This document shows positions 7,460 to 14,876 of a stretch of DNA of 16,498 bases, piece by piece. The stretch covers positions 1 to 16,498 of the forward strand of contig JACPCC010000107.1 of assembly GCA_016179995.1 (NCBI GenBank). The letters run 5' to 3'. Every line of letters starts with the position of its first letter. Position 1 is the first letter of the stretch. The notes below the pieces were generated by a model. That model was not told where the DNA came from, made no database searches, and saw only the letters and a program-made list of their open reading frames with translations. Position numbers and translations under genes: made by a program. Origin of the DNA: Candidatus Woesearchaeota archaeon. Lineage in GTDB: Archaea; Nanobdellota; Nanobdellia; Woesearchaeales; GW2011-AR9.

Positions 7460-9487
7460 TTACCCTGGTTGATTCATAGCTGCTTTTAACTGCTGACATA
7501 GAATATCTCCAGGTGGTTTATCACCGCAATAATTATTTGCGGTAATAGTAAAACCATGTGTATTAATAATTTCTTTATTATCATCCATAGAAAGTATATC
7601 TAAAAATATTTTTTCTTGGACAGGATCTTTTACTTCCATAGGTAGCCGATTAGATGTTCCAAAAGCGGACATATAATTACCAGTATCGGCATATAACAAT
7701 GCATGTTTAGATTTAAATTTTAAATAGGGCGGAGGATAATCTTTGGGACCGTATAGGCTATCAAAATTTAATGATTCCATTACAGGTCTTCCAAGTTTCT
7801 CTAAACGTTTAGCATATAATTCCGGATCATCGACTTCTAACATTGCCATTACCTGTTCTACTTTAGATAATCTCTCTTCAGGAGCAGTGTTTGGATCCTC
7901 GAGTAATTGTCTGATTGTTGCCATCTCCTCATTAGTGAATAAATTACTTGATTCACTCCCCGTCATTCCAGCAAAATCATTTAATTTCTTACTAATCGCT
8001 TTTGATAATCTCTCCCAGTCTTTATCATTAATCCCTTGCGCTCTATCCTCATCCGTCCAAAAGCTTACTTTTTGTTCGCTTGAACCGACTAATTCAGAAT
8101 CATCTACACTGGCCACCATTTCTTCAGCGGGTACTACGGGCAGTTCTGGCGAAGGTTGACCATACTTCCATTCTTCTAAATCAAAGTCCTCATCTTTTAC
8201 TTCGTACAATAACAAAGAATTTCTCTCTTCATCGCTAATGGCTAATGATTCAGCTGGCAGGATACTATAAAATTTACCATCAGAATTTGGCACGATCATT
8301 TTCATTCCACTCATTTTGTACTCAAAACCATTTTTATTAATTGGTTTCATAAAAATCTCGCCATTTTCTACAATAACGTCTACACCACTACTTTCAAGAT
8401 TATTGAGTTGTTTAATTTTCACACGATTAATTGTACCATCATTAGAAGTTTGTCCTTGGGCTTTTGGATTGAGAGTATCAACATACATCTCCACCTCTGC
8501 ATCAACAGAGGACAGAACTAATCCTAATTCACCTTTGGCCTCTACAGCGATTCTTTTTCCAATATGTTGTACGACAGAATGTTCAGATTCAAAAGAAGGA
8601 TCTATCGCGCATTCTGCTTGCAAACAGATATCAGTAATTTGAGCTGCACTTATATCAATATTTTTAATTCCTTCCGTTGAATATGACAATTTAGTCGAAA
8701 CACTTTCTTCAGCAATTCTTAATTGATGTTCATTAACAATATGGACTGTTCCTTCACTTAATGTTGCTATTTTTTGACCTTCTTTAGAAATAGAAACTGG
8801 TTTTTCTGGCTGAGTGCTTACTTTAATTTCTTTCCCACTTAAATCTAGCCTAGCTCCCTCTGAAGCAGATAATTGGAATTGGTTAACTTTGGCCTTACCT
8901 TTTATATAAAAATAATTTTTTTGGTAATGAATTTCATTCTCTTCATCCGTAACAGTAATAATGTGCTCATCATAGTCTATTTGACCATTACTAACAACTA
9001 AAACATCACCTTGTTTAGATATAATTCCGCTTAAAATAGTTCCATCTGGATCTTTTAAAGAGCCATCTTCCAATATAGTTGTTCCGGCAGGAAGATTGTC
9101 AATCTTAAAGAGACTACCTTTTTCACCTCCCGTTTGCATTTCTTTGGTTGCGGAATTATAACTTTCTAAACGCGCCCCATAATTTAGTGTCAAACCTTTT
9201 TCCTTGGCCCAATAATCTACTACTTTATACCATTTGTCATAATCGCCGTCCATTAAAGAAGACATATCACCTAAAGTAGTTTCCTCAAATTGTGTCATCA
9301 CAACCGGATTATTCAGTAATGTCGGATTGTCATAAAGAGAAGTGAACAAATCTTCCGAAGGGAGAGATTCTAAATATGCTGGATCATCCCAAAGATAGTC
9401 TTGGTCGTCTGGTTCTATGGCGTAAACTAACTCGCTTAGAACTAATAATACCATAACCATTATTCCAATTGTTGATTTTTTCATCAT
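7460..9487 (-). CDS. Large secreted protein of unknown function
   Basis: I do not recognise this 675-residue protein. It starts with a Sec signal peptide: KK at 3-4, a hydrophobic core at 7-18, and a likely signal peptidase site after Ala23 (VYA|IEP). The mature N-terminus is acidic. From about 95 to 410 there are many short alternating beta-type strands with recurring turns (DGSLKDPDGT, LSGKEIKV, GTVHIVNE, NGEIFMKP), which suggests a beta-solenoid or repeated beta domain. A charged helical region follows (about 470-590), then a Pro/aromatic-rich tail. The only four cysteines occur as two close pairs, Cys288/Cys293 and Cys654/Cys664, as expected for disulfides outside the cell. No catalytic motif is evident. 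Its ATG follows the stop of the pilin-like gene by 6 bases, with GGAGAA about 10 bases upstream, so the two are probably co-expressed. No C-terminal membrane anchor is seen. Confidence 0.8.
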   Translation of the reverse strand: MMKKSTIGIMVMVLLVLSELVYAIEPDDQDYLWDDPAYLESLPSEDLFTSLYDNPTLLNNPVVMTQFEETTLGDMSSLMDGDYDKWYKVVDYWAKEKGLTLNYGARLESYNSATKEMQTGGEKGSLFKIDNLPAGTTILEDGSLKDPDGTILSGIISKQGDVLVVSNGQIDYDEHIITVTDEENEIHYQKNYFYIKGKAKVNQFQLSASEGARLDLSGKEIKVSTQPEKPVSISKEGQKIATLSEGTVHIVNEHQLRIAEESVSTKLSYSTEGIKNIDISAAQITDICLQAECAIDPSFESEHSVVQHIGKRIAVEAKGELGLVLSSVDAEVEMYVDTLNPKAQGQTSNDGTINRVKIKQLNNLESSGVDVIVENGEIFMKPINKNGFEYKMSGMKMIVPNSDGKFYSILPAESLAISDEERNSLLLYEVKDEDFDLEEWKYGQPSPELPVVPAEEMVASVDDSELVGSSEQKVSFWTDEDRAQGINDKDWERLSKAISKKLNDFAGMTGSESSNLFTNEEMATIRQLLEDPNTAPEERLSKVEQVMAMLEVDDPELYAKRLEKLGRPVMESLNFDSLYGPKDYPPPYLKFKSKHALLYADTGNYMSAFGTSNRLPMEVKDPVQEKIFLDILSMDDNKEIINTHGFTITANNYCGDKPPGDILCQQLKAAMNQPG

Positions 9488-9493
9488 TGATTT

Positions 9494-10279
9494 CTATTCT
9501 CCATTCTCTATGGGGGTAATAACTTTTTCTTCCAATCTTTCCTGCCAATTATACTTCACCGCAAATTGAAATATTAATTTTTTCGTTCCTAACAATACTT
9601 TTTTATCAGTAAAAGAATAAATTGTAATTCCCTCGTTTCGATCAGTTATTTTGAATTTTAATCTATGGTTTTGAGTCAATTGCATCAGCTTGGAAACAAG
9701 CATATAATCGGGATTGGCGGCTTGTAAAGTAATAAACTCTTGAACAACACCGGAGATTTCACCCAATCTGCTTGAGACTACTGCCTGAAAATTGCTTATC
9801 TCTTTACTAGTTTGGTCTTGGCTGATAATTACGGGGAGATACAAATCAGCTATAACTCTTGTTGAAGAAATTTTCGTATCTACTTTTATTTCCGAGAGAC
9901 GCATTTCTACGTTAGGAATAGTTGACAAGGTTAAACAAGAACTCATTTGCGCAGCTACATATTTGGAAATTTCTGTTTCTAAATTAGGGAAATCTTTTGT
10001 GACGCCATTTTTTAGATAATATTTTATTTCTCTTTCTGAAAAGTAAGTAGAATCTTGAGGCAAATACTCTCCGCCATTCAAGCTAATTTCTTTAATGCCG
10101 CTTTCTAAAGTTTTCTTCAGACAATCGTTGATGAAATATTCTACATTAGAAGAGATTTGTTTTGGTTGTTCTAAATTTGGTTTAAAATATAAATAAAATA
10201 TACTTCCTACAACTAAAATAACTAACCCCAGGATTATGAAAATAGTGAGCTGTCCTTTCTTTCCCTCTTTTATATCCAT
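9494..10279 (-). CDS. Pilin-like membrane-anchored surface protein
   Basis: This 261-residue protein has the N-terminus KKGQLTIFIILGLVIL: a short basic leader, then Gly9-Gln10 and a hydrophobic helix to about residue 32. That is the layout of archaeal class III (type IV pilin-like) signal sequences, which a prepilin peptidase cuts after the Gly. The rest is an exposed globular domain with two cysteines (Cys53 in NDCLKK and Cys115 in SSCLTL) that could form a disulfide, and a conserved-looking SLNGGEYLP stretch near 66-74. Similar proteins with KGQ-T-I-F starts and a C-L-K-K followed by a GG motif are, as I recall, common and unnamed in DPANN archaea. It is the first gene of a two-gene operon with the large secreted protein. 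It could be a pilus subunit, or simply a protein held in the membrane by an uncleaved helix. Confidence 0.8.
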   Translation of the reverse strand: MDIKEGKKGQLTIFIILGLVILVVGSIFYLYFKPNLEQPKQISSNVEYFINDCLKKTLESGIKEISLNGGEYLPQDSTYFSEREIKYYLKNGVTKDFPNLETEISKYVAAQMSSCLTLSTIPNVEMRLSEIKVDTKISSTRVIADLYLPVIISQDQTSKEISNFQAVVSSRLGEISGVVQEFITLQAANPDYMLVSKLMQLTQNHRLKFKITDRNEGITIYSFTDKKVLLGTKKLIFQFAVKYNWQERLEEKVITPIENGE

Positions 10280-10433
10280 TTTATTGTCATCACGTGTCTA
10301 TTCTTTACAATTATTAAGCTTTTCTACCTTAAATATTAACCGGAAGTAGTTCTTATATCGATGATTAACAGATAACCTTAATAAATAACACTATTTTCTT
10401 ATGTATTCATAGAAAAATAATATTACTAAACAA

Positions 10434-11366
10434 ATGGAAAACAAACAAATGGAAAAATTAGTCATCCTCGGCTCCGGCATAGCCGGTTTAACCGCAGCCA
10501 TTTACGCTGCCAGAGCAGAATTAACACCTTTAATTATTTCCGGTATGGAAGAAGGCGGACAATTAACTCAAACTACTGAAGTAGAGAATTTTCCTGGCTT
10601 TCCCAATGGTATCATGGGACCAGTCTTAATGCAGAATTGCAAAAAACAAGCCGAAAGATTTGGCACGAGATTTGTTTATGGTGTTGTCGAAAAAATAGAG
10701 AGAATTAAAGATGGATTTAAATTGAAAGTAGGAGATAAAGAAATTAAAACCAAATCAGTTATTATTGCTACAGGCGCCTCAGCTAGATGGTTAGGTCTGC
10801 CTTCCGAACAAAAGTATAAAGGTAGAGGCGTATCTTCTTGTGCTACTTGTGATGGTGCATTCTATAAAAATAAAGAAGTTTTAATAATTGGTGGCGGAGA
10901 TGCAGCTATGGAAGAAGCGCATTTCATGACCAAATTTACCGATAAAGTTACTATTGTCCATAGAGGTTCAGAATTCCGCGCTAGTAAAATTATGCAGGAA
11001 CGGGTTTTAGAAAACAAAAAGATTAAAATTCTTTGGAACAAAACTATTACGGAGTTCTTAGGCGATGGTAAAAAGTTAAACGCCGTAAAATTGCAGGATA
11101 CAAAAACCAATAAAATTAACGAAATGAAATGCGACGGCGTTTTTTTAGCCATTGGCCACATCCCTAATACTTCTTTTCTCAAAGGTTTCGTAGATTTGGA
11201 TGAAAAAGAATACTTGAAAGCCGATAGATTCATGCACACTTCTGTAGAAGGAGTCTTTGCTGCTGGAGATGTACAGGATTATCGTTATCGACAAGCTATT
11301 AGTGCTGCCGGTTCTGGGTGTATGGCGGCGATAGAAGTAGAGAAATATTTAAGGGAGAAGAAGTGA
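10434..11366 (+). CDS. trxB: Thioredoxin reductase
   Basis: This flavoenzyme passes electrons from NAD(P)H through FAD and a Cys pair to thioredoxin or a glutaredoxin-like partner. The 310-residue protein has the FAD-binding GSGIAG near 13-18, the redox-active pair Cys136-x2-Cys139 in SCATCDG, the NAD(P)-binding [10 protein letters not shown] from 153, HRGSEFRAS after the second Rossmann strand (the HRxxxxR form usual for NADPH), and the FAD-contacting FAAGDVQD around Asp279. Length and motif order match the family's low-molecular-weight class. A second in-frame ATG at 10449 ([10 protein letters not shown]) is an equally good start; no Shine-Dalgarno precedes either. It is transcribed divergently from the pilin-like operon, across a 154-base spacer. 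Confidence 0.95.
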   Translation: MENKQMEKLVILGSGIAGLTAAIYAARAELTPLIISGMEEGGQLTQTTEVENFPGFPNGIMGPVLMQNCKKQAERFGTRFVYGVVEKIERIKDGFKLKVGDKEIKTKSVIIATGASARWLGLPSEQKYKGRGVSSCATCDGAFYKNKEVLIIGGGDAAMEEAHFMTKFTDKVTIVHRGSEFRASKIMQERVLENKKIKILWNKTITEFLGDGKKLNAVKLQDTKTNKINEMKCDGVFLAIGHIPNTSFLKGFVDLDEKEYLKADRFMHTSVEGVFAAGDVQDYRYRQAISAAGSGCMAAIEVEKYLREKK

Positions 11367-11369
11367 GGT

Positions 11370-11437
11370 TTTCTTTATGAGTAATCTTTCTTTATGATCA
11401 GTTTTTCTTTACGATGGATCTTTCTAACTTATCTACT
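11370..11437 (+). repeat. 17-bp tandem repeat array, about four units
   Basis: TTTCTTTATGA occurs at 11370 and 11387 and TTTCTTTACGA at 11404, exactly 17 bases apart. A diverged fourth unit starts TTTCTAAC at 11421. The array begins 4 bases after the trxB stop. Only the first 11 bases of each unit are conserved; the last 6 vary. Confidence 0.65.
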
Positions 11438-11532
11438 ACATCTAAGAAAAGCATATAAAGGCCCATCCAAAGAAAAGCTTTACTTTTTTCATTGTAGAGG
11501 ATAATCTCTAAATCCGTAGTTTTTATTTCCAT
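11398..11532 (-). CDS. Possible 44-residue small protein
   Basis: An ATG-started open frame of 44 residues lies on the minus strand in the trxB to nuclease spacer. The predicted product has an amphipathic start (MEIKTTDLEIILYNEKS), a short hydrophobic centre (AFLWMGLYMLFL) and a charged end (DVVDKLERSIVKKN), which reads like a real small membrane-associated protein. There is no Shine-Dalgarno, the stop lies within the tandem repeat array, and I know no family. This is a tentative call. Confidence 0.25.
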   Translation of the reverse strand: MEIKTTDLEIILYNEKSKAFLWMGLYMLFLDVVDKLERSIVKKN

Positions 11533-11555
11533 TAGTTCAGTTTAAACCATCAAAA

Positions 11556-11560
11556 GAGGT
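11556..11560 (+). promoter_or_regulatory. Shine-Dalgarno of the PD-(D/E)XK nuclease gene
   Basis: GAGGT ends 4 bases before the ATG at 11565 and supports that start. An AT-rich TTTTTATTT about 30 bases further upstream (near 11520-11528) is a possible TATA element. Confidence 0.55.
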
Positions 11561-11564
11561 AATT

Positions 11565-12386
11565 ATGGCTAAAAGAGTACAATCTCCATCATCTATAAAT
11601 ACGTTTAAGCAATGTAAGAGAAAATACTATTACCAATATATTGAATGTCTTCCCACTCTTCCAAATATACACCAAGTGAGAGGCAATATTGCGCATTCTA
11701 CTTTAGAAAATTTTTATACTATAGACGTTTCTCAATTTAACGAAGAAAATTATACTCAAATGTTTAGTTCTTCTTTGCAGCAATTATTTTTACATCAGTG
11801 GAAACAGTACCAGCCAAAGTTACAATCCTTACACTTGCATCCCGACCAAGAACGTTTTTACTTTGAAGAAACGATGTTGATGTTAATGAATTGGAGCAAG
11901 CACTTTTTAGAAGATTTAAAGCAACTTAGAACAAAAAAAAATATCTCCATTGCTGAAGCTTTTTTGGAGCTAACTCCCATTAGAGAGCAAGAAATGACCT
12001 CAGAAGAGTGGTCAGTACGTGGTTTTATCGATGCTATTCATCAATTTGATGATGAGGTGCATATTATTGATTATAAGACTAATAGTAGTTTTGAGATGAA
12101 AGATAGCATGATCCTGCAATTGGCTATCTATTCTCTTCTTTATTCTGAAAAACATGGCAAGATGCCAGATAAAGTGGGAATTTTCTTTTTACGACAGAAA
12201 TTAAAGATGATGAAAGTTGAAAAAGAACATTTAGAATTAGCCAAGAAAGAGATAGCGGCCATACATGAACACACTTCAAAGACTGAAGATAAAAAAGATT
12301 ACAAATGTTCTCCTAGTCCTTTGTGCAAATGGTCCTCTGGACAGTGCGATTTTTATGAAACGTGTAAGCCTTTTGCTAAAGGGTAG
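11565..12386 (+). CDS. RecB/Cas4-like PD-(D/E)XK nuclease with likely Fe-S cluster
   Basis: This 273-residue protein belongs to the RecB-type nuclease superfamily (PDDEXK_1, related to Cas4 and AddB C-termini), which degrades or trims DNA ends. The full motif series is present: SPSSINTFKQC-K-R-K-Y at 7-21, His44 in RGNIAHSTLE, Asp156 in GFIDAI, Asp169-Tyr-Lys171 in IIDYKT, and the QLAIYSLLY motif after it. One N-terminal cysteine (Cys17) and C-terminal cysteines 248, 254, 261 and 267 give the one-plus-three arrangement that binds a 4Fe-4S cluster in Cas4 and AddB; Cys28 and one of the C-terminal four are extra. No CRISPR array or cas gene is nearby and there is no helicase fusion, so I take it as a stand-alone repair or DNA-end processing nuclease. 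It seems monocistronic. Confidence 0.85.
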   Translation: MAKRVQSPSSINTFKQCKRKYYYQYIECLPTLPNIHQVRGNIAHSTLENFYTIDVSQFNEENYTQMFSSSLQQLFLHQWKQYQPKLQSLHLHPDQERFYFEETMLMLMNWSKHFLEDLKQLRTKKNISIAEAFLELTPIREQEMTSEEWSVRGFIDAIHQFDDEVHIIDYKTNSSFEMKDSMILQLAIYSLLYSEKHGKMPDKVGIFFLRQKLKMMKVEKEHLELAKKEIAAIHEHTSKTEDKKDYKCSPSPLCKWSSGQCDFYETCKPFAKG

Positions 12387-12524
12387 ATTTTCCAAAGATT
12401 AGGATTATTTTTTGTTCATTCAGTTAATAAGTTACAAAAGAGTAGTAATTACTGGAAAGTTTTAAATAGTATGCTCAATAAATATTAGTAAAATGTTGAA
12501 AGAAAAGATAAGAGAGATAGAATA
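12387..12524 (+). other. Intergenic stretch after the nuclease gene
   Basis: No gene is supported here. It contains a T-rich run after the nuclease stop (TTTTTTGTTC near 12409) that could end transcription, the perfect 10-base palindrome AGTAATTACT at 12444-12453, and a ten-codon open frame (MLKEKIREIE, 12493-12525). That frame stops directly before the frame of the next hypothetical gene. Confidence 0.4.
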
Positions 12525-12852
12525 ATGGAACTGGAAAAACCAAACAGTGTGGAAGAGTGCATATATTTCACAAGGAAATTCAGAAGCATCAAATTATAAC
12601 TCAAGTGAAAGATTAGATTTTCAACAGCTATCTAAATTTATTAGAGAAATGTTTCCCGCAGATAAATACATTTTTTGGGGAGCTGAATTACATAGGCCGC
12701 CCGTAGATTTAGACTCAAGAGATAAAACTACTAGAATGATTTGGGAACAAAAAAATAATATCTCCTATGGGTGCGTAATATTTTACTACGATATATTGGA
12801 CTTACCAAGTAAATTTATTGATGAAAGGTACTGTTGTGTCTTTGATTGGTAA
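12525..12852 (+). pseudogene. Small hypothetical gene, possibly frameshifted
   Basis: Two overlapping frames share this locus. From the ATG at 12525 a 24-residue frame begins MELEKPNSVEECIYFTRK and stops at 12599. In another frame, an open stretch from the GTG at 12547 to 12852 encodes 101 residues ending in QQLSKFIREMFPADKYIFWG, then a charged region and a C-terminal RYCCVFDW. The ATG frame opens like small archaeal proteins whose N-terminus reads roughly KPxSxEECxYFT and which continue into a zinc-ribbon; this resemblance is from memory. The longer frame has only a GTG start and no Shine-Dalgarno. Either the GTG frame is an ordinary gene of unknown function, or one frameshift has split a gene that began at 12525. 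I recognise no domain in the longer frame. Confidence 0.35.
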
Positions 12853-13071
12853 CTTTTAGGAAAATTTTTTCTTAATTAAAAATATTAAGTAGTATAATTG
12901 GTAATGGATTTAATTATTTTAGCTCATCATTCATATCTTCGTAGTACCACCAACAAATTTGATTGAGACTAACCCGGTAACTTTAAACTTCTGAAACGAT
13001 TCTTTGATAAGTGGAAGTAAAGAAAATTATAATTACATTTTTAGCGCTATAATTTAGGAATAACTTAAAAA
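12853..13071 (+). other. AT-rich intergenic region before the SpoIIM-family gene
   Basis: No coding frame of note is seen on either strand. Six Ts at 12865-12870 followed by the hairpin-forming CTTAAT...ATTAAG (about 12871-12889) could terminate transcripts from the left. The rest has no recognisable RNA gene. Confidence 0.4.
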
Positions 13072-13959
13072 TTAATGCAGCGCCGCCTGCATGCTCATCT
13101 GAATAATCTGCTGATAAATATCCACATGTTCTAAGACAAATGTTTCTACTAAAGCGCCTAAAACTAAGAACACTAAACCGAAAAGCAAAAGATATAGATT
13201 GAAGCCAAATACTTCTAAGAAGCGACTGGAAGCAAATTCTTCTAATAATACATCTTTAGAGATAATTGAACCGGATATGGCTGCTAAGAAGTAAGAAATG
13301 GCTTCCAGCATCATATGAGGAAATACTATTAGCATAATTACGGCAAACAAAGCGTATTGACTCTTGCCAGAAAATTTGCCGGCGTATTCTGCAGTGATAC
13401 CAAATATAGAACCCCAGACGGAAGCATTCCAAGTGATTAAAAATATAGCGCCATCGCCCGTAAGTAAAGCGAGAATGAAACAAGCCATTAAAACCAAGAA
13501 ATTATTTTGTAATAGACTAAAGAATAAGCTACCAGAAGCTATGGCTTGACCACTTATAGCATTTCCAGCAAAACCCTGACCAAAACGAATTTCTAGTTGT
13601 TCTCTAAATAGGGTGTTAGTTTGTAAAGAAGATAAAGCGATAGTAGCAATTGAATAGACTAATAAAATACCTAAAAAGAGATAGATATAAACGCGAACAA
13701 TCTCTAAGTCGTCTCTCCAAACCGTACCGAAAGACACTTTATTTTCCAAACTTTCTTTACGCTCTTCAATAGAAAATATTTTATAGAGCTCTGGAAGCAA
13801 AAGCATAGAAGTAAAAGCGACAGCCACTAAAGCTGGATCGCCAGGGAAGATTAGAGAAGCAACTATTATACCAATGATAGAATAGACTATACCCAAAATA
13901 AAAGCATACATGCCCTTGCGTTCTAACCAATCCTCTGGAAAAATATGTTCTAGTACCAT
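13072..13959 (-). CDS. SpoIIM-family (DUF95) multi-pass membrane protein
   Basis: This 295-residue integral membrane protein resembles the stage II sporulation protein M family. That family is named after a Bacillus sporulation protein but is widespread in archaea that do not sporulate, where its role is unknown. Hydrophobic segments lie roughly at 15-38, 43-58, 90-112, 155-180, 200-228 and 250-275. The family hallmark is the segment FPHMMLEAISYFLAAISG, with His and Glu placed inside a membrane helix. The loop TGDGAIFLITWNASVWG also fits the family. On the minus strand AGAGGT (13968-13963) lies 3 bases before the ATG, and an AT-rich TATA-like stretch lies at about 14000-14010. It is divergent from lemA. 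In bacteria SpoIIM-like proteins take part in envelope remodelling with other membrane proteins; a similar role here is only inferred. Confidence 0.8.
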   Translation of the reverse strand: MVLEHIFPEDWLERKGMYAFILGIVYSIIGIIVASLIFPGDPALVAVAFTSMLLLPELYKIFSIEERKESLENKVSFGTVWRDDLEIVRVYIYLFLGILLVYSIATIALSSLQTNTLFREQLEIRFGQGFAGNAISGQAIASGSLFFSLLQNNFLVLMACFILALLTGDGAIFLITWNASVWGSIFGITAEYAGKFSGKSQYALFAVIMLIVFPHMMLEAISYFLAAISGSIISKDVLLEEFASSRFLEVFGFNLYLLLFGLVFLVLGALVETFVLEHVDIYQQIIQMSMQAALH

Positions 13960-13962
13960 TTG

Positions 13963-13968
13963 ACCTCT
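13963..13968 (-). promoter_or_regulatory. Shine-Dalgarno of the SpoIIM-family gene
   Basis: Read on the minus strand this is AGAGGT, 3 bases before the ATG whose first base is 13959. The close spacing is short but within the archaeal range, and it supports that start. Confidence 0.5.
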
Positions 13969-14162
13969 TTTTTGTGGAATGTAATTATTGACTACCCTAA
14001 TTATAATCTATATTATAACTTATTAATCTAATCTTTATATTCTATTATTCAGTAAATCATTGGGCTTTTTATAGTTTTCGTGTGGTGGGGCTGAATCCTG
14101 TATTTAGTTAAAGTAATTTTAGACCACAATAACTTAATCTTCACATTTTTCATCCATAACCT

Positions 14163-14170
14163 TTTTATAA
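14163..14170 (+). promoter_or_regulatory. TATA box of lemA
   Basis: TTTTATAA is centred about 39 bases before the ATG at 14206. Transcription would begin near 14192, just in front of the GGGTGA ribosome binding site. This arrangement rules out the ATGs at 14170 and 14173, which lie in the TATA box or before the predicted start of the mRNA. Confidence 0.55.
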
Positions 14171-14192
14171 TGATGCCCTCTACAAAGATAAC

Positions 14193-14198
14193 GGGTGA
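14193..14198 (+). promoter_or_regulatory. Shine-Dalgarno of lemA that decides its start
   Basis: GGGTGA ends 7 bases before the ATG at 14206 and matches the GGTGAT part of the archaeal consensus. It favours 14206 over the upstream ATGs. Confidence 0.6.
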
Positions 14199-14205
14199 TT
14201 TAATT

Positions 14206-14757
14206 ATGGTATCAACAACAATAATATTAGGAATTGCAGCAGTGGTAGTAGTTTTGTTAATAGTCTATATTTATAACAGCTTGATTAGACTGAGAATGCG
14301 AGTCAATAATGCTTGGGCGCAGATTGACGTGCAATTAAAGAGAAGATATGATTTAATACCTAATTTAATAAATACGGTTAAGGGGTATATGAAGCATGAA
14401 AAAGGTGTATTGGAAGAAGTCACTAAAGCTCGAGCTTCTTTAGTTACTGGCACTATGGGTCAAAAAGCTAAAGCTAGCAACCAAATAACTGATGCTTTAA
14501 AGTCTATTTTTGCTGTAGCGGAAAGCTATCCACAGCTTAAAGCTAATGAAAACTTCAAGATGTTACAAGAAGAGTTATCTGGCACTGAATCAAAAATTGC
14601 TTATGCAAGGCAGTTCTACAACGATTCGGTAATGGGCTATAATGAATCATTGCAAGTCTTCCCAAAGAACATCTTTGCCAAGTTGTTTGCTTTCCAAGCT
14701 CGTGAGTTCTTCGAAGCTGAAAAGAAAGAAAAAGAAGCCGTAAAAGTGGAATTTTAG
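14206..14757 (+). CDS. lemA: LemA-family membrane-anchored protein
   Basis: LemA proteins have one N-terminal membrane helix followed by a long helical bundle on the other side of the membrane; their biochemical role is not established. From the chosen ATG the product is 183 residues, the family's usual size. A hydrophobic helix covers 5-23, followed by [11 protein letters not shown], the hallmark [20 protein letters not shown] (35 onward), VKGYMKHE, and the second conserved block [19 protein letters not shown]. The C-terminal [10 protein letters not shown] and [16 protein letters not shown] are also typical. The open frame extends upstream to 14170, but the TATA box and Shine-Dalgarno both point to 14206. 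htpX follows 119 bases later; lemA and htpX are neighbours in many bacteria and archaea, which supports a shared envelope-quality role. Confidence 0.92.
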   Translation: MVSTTIILGIAAVVVVLLIVYIYNSLIRLRMRVNNAWAQIDVQLKRRYDLIPNLINTVKGYMKHEKGVLEEVTKARASLVTGTMGQKAKASNQITDALKSIFAVAESYPQLKANENFKMLQEELSGTESKIAYARQFYNDSVMGYNESLQVFPKNIFAKLFAFQAREFFEAEKKEKEAVKVEF

Positions 14758-14759
14758 GC

Positions 14760-14766
14760 TTTTTTT
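14760..14766 (+). terminator. T-run after lemA
   Basis: Seven Ts begin 2 bases after the lemA stop, and the next 60 bases are almost entirely A and T with further T-runs. Archaeal transcription commonly ends at such T-tracts without a hairpin. It suggests that htpX is at least partly transcribed from its own promoter. Confidence 0.4.
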
Positions 14767-14876
14767 GATATATTTATTTTAAAATTTTATTTGATTTTTA
14801 TGTTTATATTTCAATAAAATCATAACCCAAAAAATTGATAAGAATTAATACTAACTTGGAACCACTTTGAGGAAAA

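Noticed and set aside
7743..8642. Plus-strand open frames of 138 and 108 codons opposite the large secreted protein gene
   Set aside because: They lie antisense inside a longer frame with a clear signal peptide, have low-complexity Ser-rich products, and lack ribosome binding sites.
10862..11239. Minus-strand open frame of 125 codons inside trxB
   Set aside because: It is antisense to a thioredoxin reductase with all motifs intact, and its product resembles no protein.
11565..12386. Annotation as CRISPR-associated Cas4
   Set aside because: No repeat-spacer array and no cas1 or cas2 gene are visible in the window; solo Cas4-like nucleases are common in archaea, so only the superfamily is claimed.
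12915..12935. A minus-strand C-box-like ATGATGA suggesting a C/D box guide RNA
   Set aside because: No CTGA D box follows at a suitable distance, and no terminal stem is seen.
12890..12960. A tRNA-like stretch (AGTATAATTGGTAATGG resembling a D-arm, followed by TACCACCA resembling a 3' end)
   Set aside because: No acceptor stem pairs with the bases before CCA, there is no convincing anticodon arm, and the T-loop motif TTCRANNC is not met.
14170..14205. The upstream start of lemA adding 12 residues
   Set aside because: The ATG at 14170 coincides with a TATA box, and a Shine-Dalgarno lies directly before the ATG at 14206, which also gives the usual family length.
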